A stretch of DNA of 9,433 nucleotides from Pseudomonadota bacterium (GCA_023460715.1 JAEWPH010000301.1:1-9433); one strand, 5' to 3'. Shown: positions 1 through 6,317, counted from the stretch's first letter. Program-made: numbers and translations. Notes: generated by a model from the sequence alone, not told the origin.

Positions 1-507
1 GACCGTCACGCCCTGCCCCGCCACCTCGGCCGCCCAGCTGCGCGCCAGCGCGATGAGCGCGGCCTTGGTGGCCGCGTACTGCCCGCGCCCGGCCATGCCC
101 TGCGCCACCCGGCTGCCGATGAAGACCACGCGGCCGCTGCCGCGCTGCGCCATGCCCGGCACCAGCGCATCGGCCAGGCGCGTGGCCGCGTCCACATGCA
201 GGCGCCACATCAGCTCGCCGCCGGCATGGTCGAGCTGGCCCAGCGGCCCCACGCGCAGCACGCCGGCGGCGTGCACCAGCGCATCCACCGCAGGCAGTGC
301 GGCGGCCACGCGGGCAATGTCCCCGCCGTCCGCCAGGTTGACGGGCCAGTGGGCAAAGCCGCCGTGCACGATGGCGGGCTGCGCCACGTCCAGGCCGCTC
401 ACGCGCCAGCCGTCGGCCAGCAGCGATTCGGCGATGGCGCGGCCGATGCCGCTGCTGGCGCCGGTGACGACGGCGTGGCGCGGGGCCCGTCCCTGCTCAT
501 TCGGCAC
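1..507 (-). CDS. Short-chain dehydrogenase/reductase (SDR), C-terminus off the window
   Basis: NAD(P)-dependent oxidoreductase of the classical SDR family; 169 N-terminal residues are visible and the rest lies left of base 1. The cofactor motif TGASSGIG is at residues 15-22. Asp40 at the end of the second strand favours NAD(H) over NADP(H). The NNAG region reads HAAG (79-82), close to the AAG form known from EntA. The catalytic serine is Ser132 and the YxxxK pair is Tyr144/Lys148. The conserved helix-4 Asn appears replaced by Asp106. I chose the GTG start at 507 because AAGGGA lies 6 nt upstream and the frame is clean from there; the ATG at 500 is out of frame. The gene begins inside the last codons of the Bug receptor gene (11-bp overlap), so it is probably the third gene of that operon and translationally coupled. 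Substrate unknown; context suggests a catabolic alcohol or hydroxyacid. Confidence 0.9.
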   Translation of the reverse strand, partial: MPNEQGRAPRHAVVTGASSGIGRAIAESLLADGWRVSGLDVAQPAIVHGGFAHWPVNLADGGDIARVAAALPAVDALVHAAGVLRVGPLGQLDHAGGELMWRLHVDAATRLADALVPGMAQRGSGRVVFIGSRVAQGMAGRGQYAATKAALIALARSWAAEVAGQGVTV

Positions 508-1477
508 GGATGTTCCCTTCGGTCACGATCTTCTGCGAGCGCTCCATGTCGGCGCGCTGGAACTTGGCGAAGTCCTCCACGCTGCCCGGCGTGGGCAGCA
601 GGCCCTGCTCCTTGAGCTTGGGTGCCATCTCGGCCAGCGCCTTGTTCACCTCGGCGTTGAGGCGCTGCACCAGCGCGGGCGGTGTCTTGGCGGGCGCCCA
701 CAGGCCGTACCAGCTGTAGAACTCGTAGCCGGGAATCGTCTCGGCCACGGTGGGCACGTCGGGCAGGTTGGGCACGCGCTGGTCGGATGTGACGGCCACC
801 ACCCGCAGCATGCCGCCCTTGTGGTACTGGAGCGAGCCGAGGATGGGGTCGATGAAGCCGTCGATCTGCCCGCCGATCAAATCCTGGAAGGCTGGGGCCG
901 TGCCCTTGTACGGAATCACCAGGTACTGGATGTTGCCCGCGCGCTTGAGCAGTTCGGTGGACAGGTGCCCGGCCGAGCCGATGGAGCCCACGGCGAAGGT
1001 CATCTTGCCGGGGTTGGCCTTGGCATAGGCCAGCAGCGACTTGATGTCGGTAATCGGCAGGTTCTTGTTGATGGCGACCGACAGCGGCGCCTTGGCCACC
1101 AGCGCGACGGGCGCGAAGTCCTGCGTGACGTTGTAGGGCACCGTCTTGAGCGTCATCGGCGCCGTGGTGTGCGTGGACGCGCTGAACAGCAGCGTGTAGC
1201 CGTCCGCCGCGGCCTTGGCCACCGTGTCGCCGCCGATCACGCCGCTGGCGCCGGGCTTATTCTCGATCACGAAGGGCTGGCCCGTCTGGTCGCTGAGGCG
1301 CTGGGCCAGCATGCGGCCCACCACGTCAAGCGTGCCGCCCGGCGGGAACGGAATGACCACGCGCACGGGCTTGTTGGGATAGGCGGGCGCCTGCGCGATG
1401 GCGCCGGCCGCCATCGCGAGCGTGGCGGCACCGAGGACGGTACGAAGGGCCGTGCGGATGAAATGTTGGCGTTGCAT
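497..1477 (-). CDS. Bug/TctC-family tripartite tricarboxylate transporter substrate-binding protein
   Basis: Periplasmic solute receptor of the Bug family (326 aa, normal length), which binds carboxylates or similar small molecules. A few such receptors work with TctA/TctB membrane partners, and many stand alone as here. A signal peptide is clear: basic start, hydrophobic stretch about 11-27, and AIA (26-28) before Gln29 as cleavage site. The ligand-loop signatures are PFPPGGTLD (43-51) and PGASGVIGGD (75-84), followed by YKGTAPAFQDLIGGQID (190-206), all typical of the family. The ATG at 1477 has AGGAGA 9 nt upstream. The gene lies 74 bp after the DapA-like lyase and overlaps the SDR by 11 bp, so the three are probably co-transcribed. 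No tctA/tctB genes are visible. The ligand cannot be read from the sequence; it may be the substrate or product of the neighbouring lyase. Confidence 0.95.
   Translation of the reverse strand: MQRQHFIRTALRTVLGAATLAMAAGAIAQAPAYPNKPVRVVIPFPPGGTLDVVGRMLAQRLSDQTGQPFVIENKPGASGVIGGDTVAKAAADGYTLLFSASTHTTAPMTLKTVPYNVTQDFAPVALVAKAPLSVAINKNLPITDIKSLLAYAKANPGKMTFAVGSIGSAGHLSTELLKRAGNIQYLVIPYKGTAPAFQDLIGGQIDGFIDPILGSLQYHKGGMLRVVAVTSDQRVPNLPDVPTVAETIPGYEFYSWYGLWAPAKTPPALVQRLNAEVNKALAEMAPKLKEQGLLPTPGSVEDFAKFQRADMERSQKIVTEGNIRAE
514..519 (-). promoter_or_regulatory. Ribosome binding site AAGGGA that fixes the SDR GTG start
   Basis: AAGGGA on the minus strand lies 6 nt before the GTG at 507 and within the final codons of the upstream receptor gene. 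It supports GTG at 507 as the start. Confidence 0.6.
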
Positions 1478-1486
1478 GGTGTCTTG

Positions 1487-1492
1487 TCTCCT
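1487..1492 (-). promoter_or_regulatory. Ribosome binding site AGGAGA of the Bug receptor gene
   Basis: AGGAGA on the minus strand, 9 nt before the ATG at 1477. The same GGAGACAAGA decamer stands at the identical distance before the DapA-like gene. Confidence 0.6.
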
Positions 1493-1500
1493 GTCGGTTT

Positions 1501-1506
1501 TTTATA
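1501..1506 (-). promoter_or_regulatory. Possible -10 element TATAAA before the Bug receptor gene
   Basis: TATAAA on the minus strand, 23 bp before the start at 1477, in the A/T-rich patch of the gap. There is no matching -35 at 17 bp (ACATCC), and the hairpin at 1517-1541 occupies that position. An internal promoter is possible but weakly supported. Confidence 0.2.
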
Positions 1507-1516
1507 GGGACCCCAC

Positions 1517-1541
1517 GCGCAGGGGATGTGCTCCCCTGCGC
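1517..1541. repeat. Perfect inverted repeat (10-bp stem, 5-nt loop) between lyase and receptor genes
   Basis: GCGCAGGGGA (1517-1526) and TCCCCTGCGC (1532-1541) pair perfectly around a 5-nt loop. On the minus-strand transcript this forms a stable hairpin just after the lyase stop codon at 1552. It is followed by an A-rich rather than U-rich tract, so it is not a standard intrinsic terminator for the operon. Likely roles are protection of the lyase mRNA 3' end, partial termination setting the lyase/receptor ratio, or a protein-binding site. Confidence 0.6.
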
Positions 1542-1551
1542 TGTCTGCCGC

Positions 1552-2490
1552 TCAGCGCTTGAGCAGCCCGGCCTGCTGGACGGCGGCGCGCAGCGCTTCC
1601 ACTTCCTTGGCGTTGGGCGCCTCGGTGGGGGGGCGCACGGTGGCGTCGTCGATCACGCCGGCCAGGTACATGCCGCCCTTCATGCGGGCATGGGCCTCGC
1701 CCGTGGGCTCGCCGCCGCCGTAGACCGCGTCCTTGAGCGGGGTGATGACGGCCTGCACTTCCATGGCCTTCTTCAGGTCGCCCGCCTTCACCGCGTTCCA
1801 CAGGTCGATGATGAGCTGCGGGATGAAGGTGGCAAAGCCCACCAGCGCGCCGTCCACGCCCTGCACCATCGAGGCCAGCAGGTACTCGTCGTGGCAGGTC
1901 AGGATGGCCTTGGAGGCATCGGCCTCGCGGATCGCCTGGATGTCGCGGGCGTACTTGTTCATGTCGCGCTGGCCCACCTTGAAGGCCTGCAGGTAGGGCA
2001 GCTTCGCCAGGTCGGCCAGCAGCTGCGACGAATACGAAGCGCGCGTCCAGGCCGGGTACACGTGGCAGACCAGATCGGCATTCGGCGCGGCCTGGTGGAT
2101 GGCCTCGAAGTACTGCAGTGCATGGCCCGGCGTGAAGCCGAAGCGCAGCCAGTGGTGCGGGGGCATCACGTCCAGCGCCACGGCACCGGCCTCGACGGCG
2201 GCACGGGCGTGGTCGGCCGCGTCCTTGAGGCCTTCGCAGACGATGGACGAGATCACCGGGCAACGGCCCTTGAGTTCGTCGGCCACGATGCGGGTGACCT
2301 CGGCGCGCTCGGCCGGCGTGAGGGAGAACACCTCGCCGGTGTGGCCGTTGGTCATGATGGCGACCACGCCGTCGTGCCCGGCCAGCCACGAGGCCAGCTT
2401 GCGCAGCGCGGGCTCGTCGATGCGGTGGTCCGGGGTGAAGGGGCACGAGATGGCGGGGATGATCCCGCGATAATTCGCGATGGCAGGCAT
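1552..2490 (-). CDS. DapA-superfamily (class I aldolase-like) lyase, substrate unknown
   Basis: Member of the DHDPS/N-acetylneuraminate lyase TIM-barrel family (312 aa, usual length), which uses a Schiff-base lysine to cleave, join or dehydrate 2-oxo acids. Lys171 in QAFKVGQRD is the Schiff-base lysine. NGHTGE (48-53) corresponds to the GTTGE loop. By ungapped comparison with E. coli DapA (Tyr133 to Lys161 is 28 residues), His143 in HVYPAWT takes the place of catalytic Tyr133. Trp148 takes the place of the semialdehyde-binding Arg138, and His50 and His112 fall at the Thr44 and Tyr107 positions. This rules against lysine biosynthesis. I chose the ATG at 2490, with GGAGA 9 nt upstream and homology beginning at once; the frame is open to an ATG at 2604, but that extension is low in homology-like character. 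First gene of the leftward operon, divergent from the LysR gene. Confidence 0.9.
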   Translation of the reverse strand: MPAIANYRGIIPAISCPFTPDHRIDEPALRKLASWLAGHDGVVAIMTNGHTGEVFSLTPAERAEVTRIVADELKGRCPVISSIVCEGLKDAADHARAAVEAGAVALDVMPPHHWLRFGFTPGHALQYFEAIHQAAPNADLVCHVYPAWTRASYSSQLLADLAKLPYLQAFKVGQRDMNKYARDIQAIREADASKAILTCHDEYLLASMVQGVDGALVGFATFIPQLIIDLWNAVKAGDLKKAMEVQAVITPLKDAVYGGGEPTGEAHARMKGGMYLAGVIDDATVRPPTEAPNAKEVEALRAAVQQAGLLKR

Positions 2491-2612
2491 GGGCTCTTGT
2501 CTCCGTTGGAAAAGCTGGTGAACGACAACGGAGGGGATGATTTCCCACCCGGCGCGGCCCGTCCAATACCCGAAACGCATACAACTATCCAGCAGCGGAG
2601 ACACGCACCACC
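2491..2612. promoter_or_regulatory. Divergent control region between lyase operon and LysR gene
   Basis: The 122-bp gap between two divergent starts is the usual place for LysR-type operators and for both promoters. An imperfectly spaced dyad GGGA-TGATT-TCCC (2534-2546) lies about 45-57 bp before the lyase start, and a T-N11-A match sits in the A/T-richer patch around 2566-2580. Neither is strong enough to name as the operator, and I see no convincing -35/-10 pair on either strand. The assignment rests on gene arrangement. Confidence 0.5.
2500..2504 (-). promoter_or_regulatory. Ribosome binding site GGAGA that fixes the lyase start at 2490
   Basis: GGAGA on the minus strand, 9 nt before the ATG at 2490. 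It favours this start over the longer in-frame option at 2604. Confidence 0.55.
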
Positions 2613-3599
2613 ATGGGACCCGGCAACCGCCCCCTCGACCTGGAATGGCTCGAAGACTTCCTGGCCCTGGCCGACGCGGGCAACTTCTCGCGCGCGGCCG
2701 AGGCCCGCGCCATCGCCCAGCCCGCCTTCAGCCGGCACATCCGCGCGCTGGAGGACTGGGTGGGCGTGGAGCTGTTCGACCGCAGTGCGCACCCGGCTGC
2801 CCTGACGCCTGCGGGCCAGCGCTTTCGCCCTTTGCTCGAATCCGTGCTGGCCGACCTGGAGGCCGCGCGCATCAAGGCCCGCGCGGCGCACGACCAGGCC
2901 GCCGCCAGCCTGCGCTTTGCGGCCACGCACGTGCTGTCGCTCACGTTCTTTCCGCGCTGGCTGGGCACGCTGGAGGCGCAGCTGCGCCTGGGGCCCATCC
3001 AGACCATCTCGGACAGCTACCACGCCTGCGAGGACGAGGCGCTGCAGCGGCGCGTGCAGTTCGTGCTGTGCCACGGCCACCCCGAGGTGCCGGGGCGGCT
3101 GGACGATGCGCAGTACCCGGTGCTGCGCCTGTCCGGCGATGTGCTGATGCCCGTCTGCGTGCCGGCGGCGCCGGGCTCGGGCACGCCGCTGCACGCCATC
3201 GAGCCCGCGTCGAATGCGGTAGCGGCGGGCAGCGGTGCGGCGGCGTTGCCGGTGCTGGCCTATGGCGAGGCCTCGGGCCTGGGCCGCATCATGCGGGCCC
3301 GCATGCGCGGGGTGTTCGGCGACGGCACGGGCTCGGCCATTGCGCAGGGCGTGTCGGTGGTGTTCACCGCGCACCACGCCGCGCTGCTCAAGACCATGGC
3401 GCTGGAGGGCCGCGGCGTCGCCTGGCTGCCGCAGAGCCTGATCGCCGACGAACTGCGCACGGGCACGCTGCTGCCCGCAGGCGACACGGCCTGGAACGTG
3501 CCGGTGGACATCCGCCTGTACCGCCAGCGCGCCGAGATGGCACCGGCGGCCGAGGCGCTGTGGACGCTGGCGGCCGGGGCGCCCGCCCCGCGCGGTTGA
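2613..3599 (+). CDS. LysR-family transcriptional regulator
   Basis: DNA-binding regulator of 328 aa, standard LysR length. The N-terminal winged helix-turn-helix spans about residues 8-70, with the HTH at FSRAAEARAIAQPAFSRHIR (25-44) and the wing at VELFDRS...LTPAG. A linker helix (about 73-95) leads to the periplasmic-binding-like effector domain (about 97-315). The ATG at 2613 puts the HTH at the usual distance from the N-terminus; GGAG lies about 12 nt upstream, which is weak spacing. It is transcribed away from the lyase/receptor/SDR operon, so it most likely regulates that operon in response to a pathway metabolite and may regulate itself. The effector is unknown. The next gene to the right is 283 bp away and unrelated in function, so the LysR gene is probably monocistronic. 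Confidence 0.93.
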   Translation: MGPGNRPLDLEWLEDFLALADAGNFSRAAEARAIAQPAFSRHIRALEDWVGVELFDRSAHPAALTPAGQRFRPLLESVLADLEAARIKARAAHDQAAASLRFAATHVLSLTFFPRWLGTLEAQLRLGPIQTISDSYHACEDEALQRRVQFVLCHGHPEVPGRLDDAQYPVLRLSGDVLMPVCVPAAPGSGTPLHAIEPASNAVAAGSGAAALPVLAYGEASGLGRIMRARMRGVFGDGTGSAIAQGVSVVFTAHHAALLKTMALEGRGVAWLPQSLIADELRTGTLLPAGDTAWNVPVDIRLYRQRAEMAPAAEALWTLAAGAPAPRG

Positions 3600-3615
3600 C
3601 GGTGCCGCTGGCCCA

Positions 3616-3681
3616 TTTCAAGCCAAATAGGCCTGCAGCCCTTTATCCACAAGCGCAATCAGCTATCATTTAAATAGCAAA
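3616..3681. repeat. Short dispersed intergenic repeat (comamonad type, from memory)
   Basis: An A/T-richer block just after the LysR stop, starting TTTCAAGCCAAATAGGCC and ending in GCTATCATTTAAATAG. I remember very similar intergenic elements (AGGCCTATTTGGCTTGAAA on one end, GATAGCT on the other, around an AGCGCTT-TATCC-AAGCGC hairpin) many times over in Acidovorax and relatives; this could not be checked here. The central hairpin is GCCCTT (3638-3643)/AAGCGC (3651-3656) with one mismatch and a 7-nt loop. The base composition is clearly unlike the flanking genes. It may act as a 3'-end or terminator-like element for the LysR transcript. Confidence 0.55.
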
Positions 3682-3716
3682 CAGAGAGCAGGGCCCGAGC
3701 TGCCCCGCGCGCGCCG

Positions 3717-3800
3717 TCAGAACCCATCGCTGGCGGAGATCCACAGCCGGCGCCCTTCCTGGCTGTGGATGGCGCGGTTGCCGTAGCGCACCGGCGGCGT
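3717..3800 (-). pseudogene. Possible 3' remnant of a minus-strand gene
   Basis: On the minus strand, 27 codons from 3800 down to a TGA at 3717 read TPPVRYGNRAIHSQEGRR and then LWISASDGF. By my count 25 of 27 third positions are G or C, as in the real genes here. Upstream the frame is cut by a TAG at 3803-3801, a single base from TAC, and after that coding character fades. This looks like the C-terminus of a lost gene, but I do not recognise the protein and the stretch is short enough to be chance in such GC-rich DNA. Confidence 0.25.
3739..3770. repeat. Perfect 10-bp inverted repeat
   Basis: ATCCACAGCC (3739-3748) and GGCTGTGGAT (3761-3770) are exact inverted copies around a 12-nt spacer. 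There is no following T-run on either strand, so it is not an obvious terminator. It could be an operator or an RNA hairpin ahead of the kinase gene, or a chance structure in the gene remnant that covers it. Confidence 0.5.
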
Positions 3801-3837
3801 CTAGCCGTGCACGGCGTAGCCAAGGATGCCAGCGGCC

Positions 3838-3843
3838 CATAAT
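3838..3843 (+). promoter_or_regulatory. Possible -10 element CATAAT for the kinase-regulator operon
   Basis: CATAAT matches five of six positions of the sigma-70 -10 consensus and lies 39 bp before the kinase ATG at 3883. There is no good -35 (CGTAGC at 17-bp spacing), so it would be weak or activator-dependent. Confidence 0.3.
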
Positions 3844-3882
3844 CCGGCGCACGCCATCCGTCCCTCCCACCTCACGCACCCC

Positions 3883-5520
3883 ATGTACCGCGCCCGCCTC
3901 TCCCTCGCGTTCGCCGCGCTCGTCGCACTGGTCGTCATCCAGGCCGCCCTGGTGCACTGGGGCGTGCAACGCGTGAACGACTACACCCAGCACAGCCGGC
4001 TGGCGAGCGACATCCTCACCGAGCTGCTCGACCTGTCCTCCGCCAAGCAGCGGCTGCGCGTATGGGCCACCCAGCAGCTGATGAATGCCGAGGCCGAGCC
4101 GCAGGTACGCACGCGCCTGCTGGAGCAGATGCACGCCAACGCCCACGCGCTGACCGAGCTGGCGCGGCGCGACATGGCGCTGTGGACGCAGATCGCCACG
4201 CGCGACGGCATGTCGCTGCCGCAGGAGGTGCCGCAGCTGGTCACCGTGACCGAGCTGCTGGACGAGAACATCCAGGCCGTGGAAGCGCGCCTGGCGCAGC
4301 TGCAGCCGTTGCAGCCGGATGCGGACTTCGCCGCGGTGTTCGCGGAACTCAACGCTACCTTCGACATGGCCCGCGGTCGCGACCTGCGCGAGCTGATCAA
4401 CGGCGCCATCGACCGGCAGCGCGCCGCCGTGCCGCTGGCCCGTGCCAACACCGAGCGCGGCCTGGAAGAGCTGCGCCAGCGCGCCATCGCCATGGTGCTG
4501 ATCACCCTGGCCGTGGCCACCGCGCTGGCGCTGCACCTCAACCGCCGGCTGCAGGGCCCGCTGCAGGGCCTGCTGCAGGGCACGCGCGCCCTGCAGGCCG
4601 GCGAGCTCAACCACCGCGTGCCGCTGGCCGGCACGCACGACGAATTCGACCGGGTGGCCCAGCACTTCAACGCCATGGCGGCCGAGCTGCAGCAGCACCG
4701 CGCACGTGCCGACGCCGCCCGCCGCGACCTGGAAGACGCCGTGGCCGCCCGCACGCGCGAGCTGAGCGCGGCGCACGATGCGCTGCAAAGCGCCGACCTG
4801 CGCCGCCGCCAGCTGTTCGCCGACCTGGGCCACGAGCTGCGCACACCGGCAACCGCCATCCGCGGCGAGGCCGAGATCGCCCTGCGCGGCGGCGACCGGC
4901 AGGCCGACGACTACCGCCAGACGCTGCGGCGCATCGTGGGCGGCGTGGACCAGCTCACGCAGGTGATCCGCGACCTGCTGCTGGTGGCCAAGGCCGAGGC
5001 CGACCGCCTGGTGATGCAGCCCCGCAGCGTGGCGCTGGCGCCGCTGCTGGCCGACGCGGCCGAGCAGGCCGGTGCGCTGGGGGCCGAACGGGGCGTGCAG
5101 ATCGAGAACCGCTGCGCCCCCGGCACGGCGGCACCGCAGGGCGCGGCAGCCGTGGTGCACGCCGACCCCGACCGCTTGCGGCAGGCGCTGATGATCGTGC
5201 TGGACAACGCCGTGCGCTATTCCGCCGCGGGCGGCACCGTGCAGCTGGCCTGCCGGTGCGAGGGCGACAGCGTGGAGATCACGGTGACGGACCACGGCAT
5301 CGGCATCGATGCGGACGACGTGCCGCGCGTGTTCGAGCGATTCGTGCGCGGCCAGCGGGCGCGCGCGCACCGCGCGGACGGCACGGGCATCGGCCTGTCG
5401 ATCGCGCAGGCCATCGTGCAGGCGCACCACGGCCGCATCGCCATCGCCCGCACGGCCCCCGGCGAGGGCACGCAGGTGTCGCTGACGCTGCCCTTGGCGA
5501 CCGAAGGAGACAGGGCATGA
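3883..5520 (+). CDS. Membrane-bound sensor histidine kinase
   Basis: Two-component sensor of 545 aa in the inner membrane. Domains in order: TM1 about 6-25; a periplasmic, mostly helical sensor region about 26-198 that I cannot assign; TM2 about 200-217; HAMP about 219-272; a short coiled coil about 273-305; and HisKA with the H-box LGHELRTP, phospho-accepting His317. The catalytic domain follows with N-box DNAVRYS (441-447), G1 DHGIGI (470-475), F-box VFERFVRG (483-490) and G2 GTGIGLS (500-506), so the kinase is complete. I chose the ATG at 3883 because it places TM1 directly at the N-terminus; an in-frame ATG at 3826 would add 19 residues without domain character. No clear Shine-Dalgarno is seen. 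The gene overlaps the response regulator by ATGA, here in the kinase-first order. The signal is unknown; redox or envelope stress is a guess from the neighbours. Confidence 0.93.
   Translation: MYRARLSLAFAALVALVVIQAALVHWGVQRVNDYTQHSRLASDILTELLDLSSAKQRLRVWATQQLMNAEAEPQVRTRLLEQMHANAHALTELARRDMALWTQIATRDGMSLPQEVPQLVTVTELLDENIQAVEARLAQLQPLQPDADFAAVFAELNATFDMARGRDLRELINGAIDRQRAAVPLARANTERGLEELRQRAIAMVLITLAVATALALHLNRRLQGPLQGLLQGTRALQAGELNHRVPLAGTHDEFDRVAQHFNAMAAELQQHRARADAARRDLEDAVAARTRELSAAHDALQSADLRRRQLFADLGHELRTPATAIRGEAEIALRGGDRQADDYRQTLRRIVGGVDQLTQVIRDLLLVAKAEADRLVMQPRSVALAPLLADAAEQAGALGAERGVQIENRCAPGTAAPQGAAAVVHADPDRLRQALMIVLDNAVRYSAAGGTVQLACRCEGDSVEITVTDHGIGIDADDVPRVFERFVRGQRARAHRADGTGIGLSIAQAIVQAHHGRIAIARTAPGEGTQVSLTLPLATEGDRA
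5504..5509 (+). promoter_or_regulatory. Ribosome binding site AAGGAG of the response regulator gene
   Basis: AAGGAG lies 7 nt before the ATG at 5517, inside the final codons of the kinase gene. It supports the start at 5517 rather than a fusion with upstream sequence in the same frame. Confidence 0.7.
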
Positions 5521-6200
5521 ACATCCTGGTGGTGGAAGACGATGCACGGGTGGCGGACTTCCTGACCCGCGGGCTGCGGGCCGAAGGCTACACGGTGGAG
5601 CTGGCCCGCACCGGGCCCGACGGCCTGGCGCTGGCGCGCGCCGCAGACTCGGGCGTGCTGGTGCTGGACCTGATGCTGCCCGGCCTGAGCGGCCTGGAGC
5701 TGTGCCAGACGCTGCGCGCCGAGGGCTGCCAGCTGCCGGTGCTGATGCTCAGCGCACTCAACGAGACCGAGGACAAGGTCAATGGCCTGCGCCTGGGCGC
5801 GGACGACTACCTGACCAAGCCCTTTGTGTTCGACGAACTGTTGGCCCGCATCGAGGCGCTGCTGCGCCGCGGCCGCGAGCAGCGCCCGCGCGCCACCACG
5901 CTGCAGGTGGCCGATCTGGTGCTCGACCGCGAACGCATGCAGGCCAGCCGCGCCGGGCAGCCCATCGCGCTCACCGCGAAGGAACTGGCGTTCCTGGAAC
6001 TGCTGATGAGCGCGCCGGGCCGCGTCTACAGCCGCGAGCGCATCCTGTCGAACGTGTGGGGCACCAACGAGGACCCGCTGACCAACGTGGTCGATGTGTA
6101 CGTGCGCCGCCTGCGCGCCAAGATCGACGAAGGCCATGCCGTGGCGCTGCTCAAGACGGTGCGCGGCTTCGGCTACCGGCTCGACGACCAGCCCGACTAA
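5517..6200 (+). CDS. OmpR/PhoB-class response regulator
   Basis: DNA-binding partner of the kinase just upstream (227 aa, standard length). The receiver domain is at 1-115, with acidic pair Asp8/Asp9, phospho-acceptor Asp51 in VLDLMLPG, switch Ser79 and Lys101 in LTKPF. The C-terminal winged helix spans about 127-222: TAKELAFLELLM, then the recognition-helix region with NVVDVYVRRLRAKID, and the wing LLKTVRGFGYRL, typical of OmpR/PhoB proteins that bind tandem direct repeats. The start overlaps the kinase stop as ATGA, so expression is coupled. A set of four hexamers in 11-bp phase lies in the gap downstream (6274-6317) and is a plausible target. The family resembles QseB/CusR-type regulators, but nothing identifies the specific signal. 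Confidence 0.95.
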   Translation: MNILVVEDDARVADFLTRGLRAEGYTVELARTGPDGLALARAADSGVLVLDLMLPGLSGLELCQTLRAEGCQLPVLMLSALNETEDKVNGLRLGADDYLTKPFVFDELLARIEALLRRGREQRPRATTLQVADLVLDRERMQASRAGQPIALTAKELAFLELLMSAPGRVYSRERILSNVWGTNEDPLTNVVDVYVRRLRAKIDEGHAVALLKTVRGFGYRLDDQPD

Positions 6201-6273
6201 GCAAGCGGCAGCGCGGCGCGCGGCGCGGCGCCGACCGTGTGACCGTCGCTGCTGCGCAGCGGCCCGCGGCAGC

Positions 6274-6317
6274 GTTCATCCGCCGTTCATTTTTTCGTCA
6301 TGCGCCCTTCATGCCGC
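6274..6317 (+). promoter_or_regulatory. Probable response-regulator operator: four hexamers in 11-bp phase
   Basis: Four consecutive 11-mers begin GTTCAT (6274), GTTCAT (6285), CGTCAT (6296) and CTTCAT (6307), one helical turn apart. A further GTTCAT at 6330 is one base out of phase. OmpR/PhoB-type regulators bind side by side to direct repeats with this 11-bp period (compare the pho box), and the gene for one ends 73 bp upstream. The repeats lie 124 bp before the start of the exported SgcJ/EcaC-like gene, its likely target. A weak -10-like TAGGTT at 6351-6356 would put the out-of-phase GTTCAT at the -35 position, as in activator-dependent promoters. The repeats are seen; the binding protein and target are inferred. 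Confidence 0.6.

Noticed and set aside
53..1507. Long plus-strand open frame of 484 codons opposite the SDR and receptor genes
   Set aside because: It is antisense to two genes with clear family motifs and good ribosome binding sites, and its translation is low-complexity Arg/Ala/Gly/His-rich, as expected from shadow frames in very GC-rich DNA.
2491..2604. Longer start of the DapA-like gene at 2604
   Set aside because: It would add 38 residues with no family similarity and consume nearly the whole divergent promoter region; the start at 2490 has a good ribosome binding site.
3643..3651. Perfect DnaA box TTATCCACA
   Set aside because: A single copy within a repeat element, with no cluster, no A/T-rich unwinding region and no dnaA, dnaN or rep gene nearby, so not an origin.
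3670..5547. Minus-strand open frame of 625 codons opposite the histidine kinase
   Set aside because: No domain character and a composition typical of the mirror of GC-rich coding; the kinase on the other strand is complete with all motifs.
4062..6200. Apparent 712-residue protein ending in the response regulator
   Set aside because: Its first 485 residues are an out-of-frame reading of the kinase gene; the regulator has its own ATG at 5517 with AAGGAG upstream and a normal length.
6241..6295. Intrinsic terminator after the response regulator (GC palindrome GCTGCGCAGC and a T6 run)
   Set aside because: The palindrome and the T-run at 6290-6295 are more than 25 bp apart and the T-run is part of the hexamer array, so they do not form a terminator structure.
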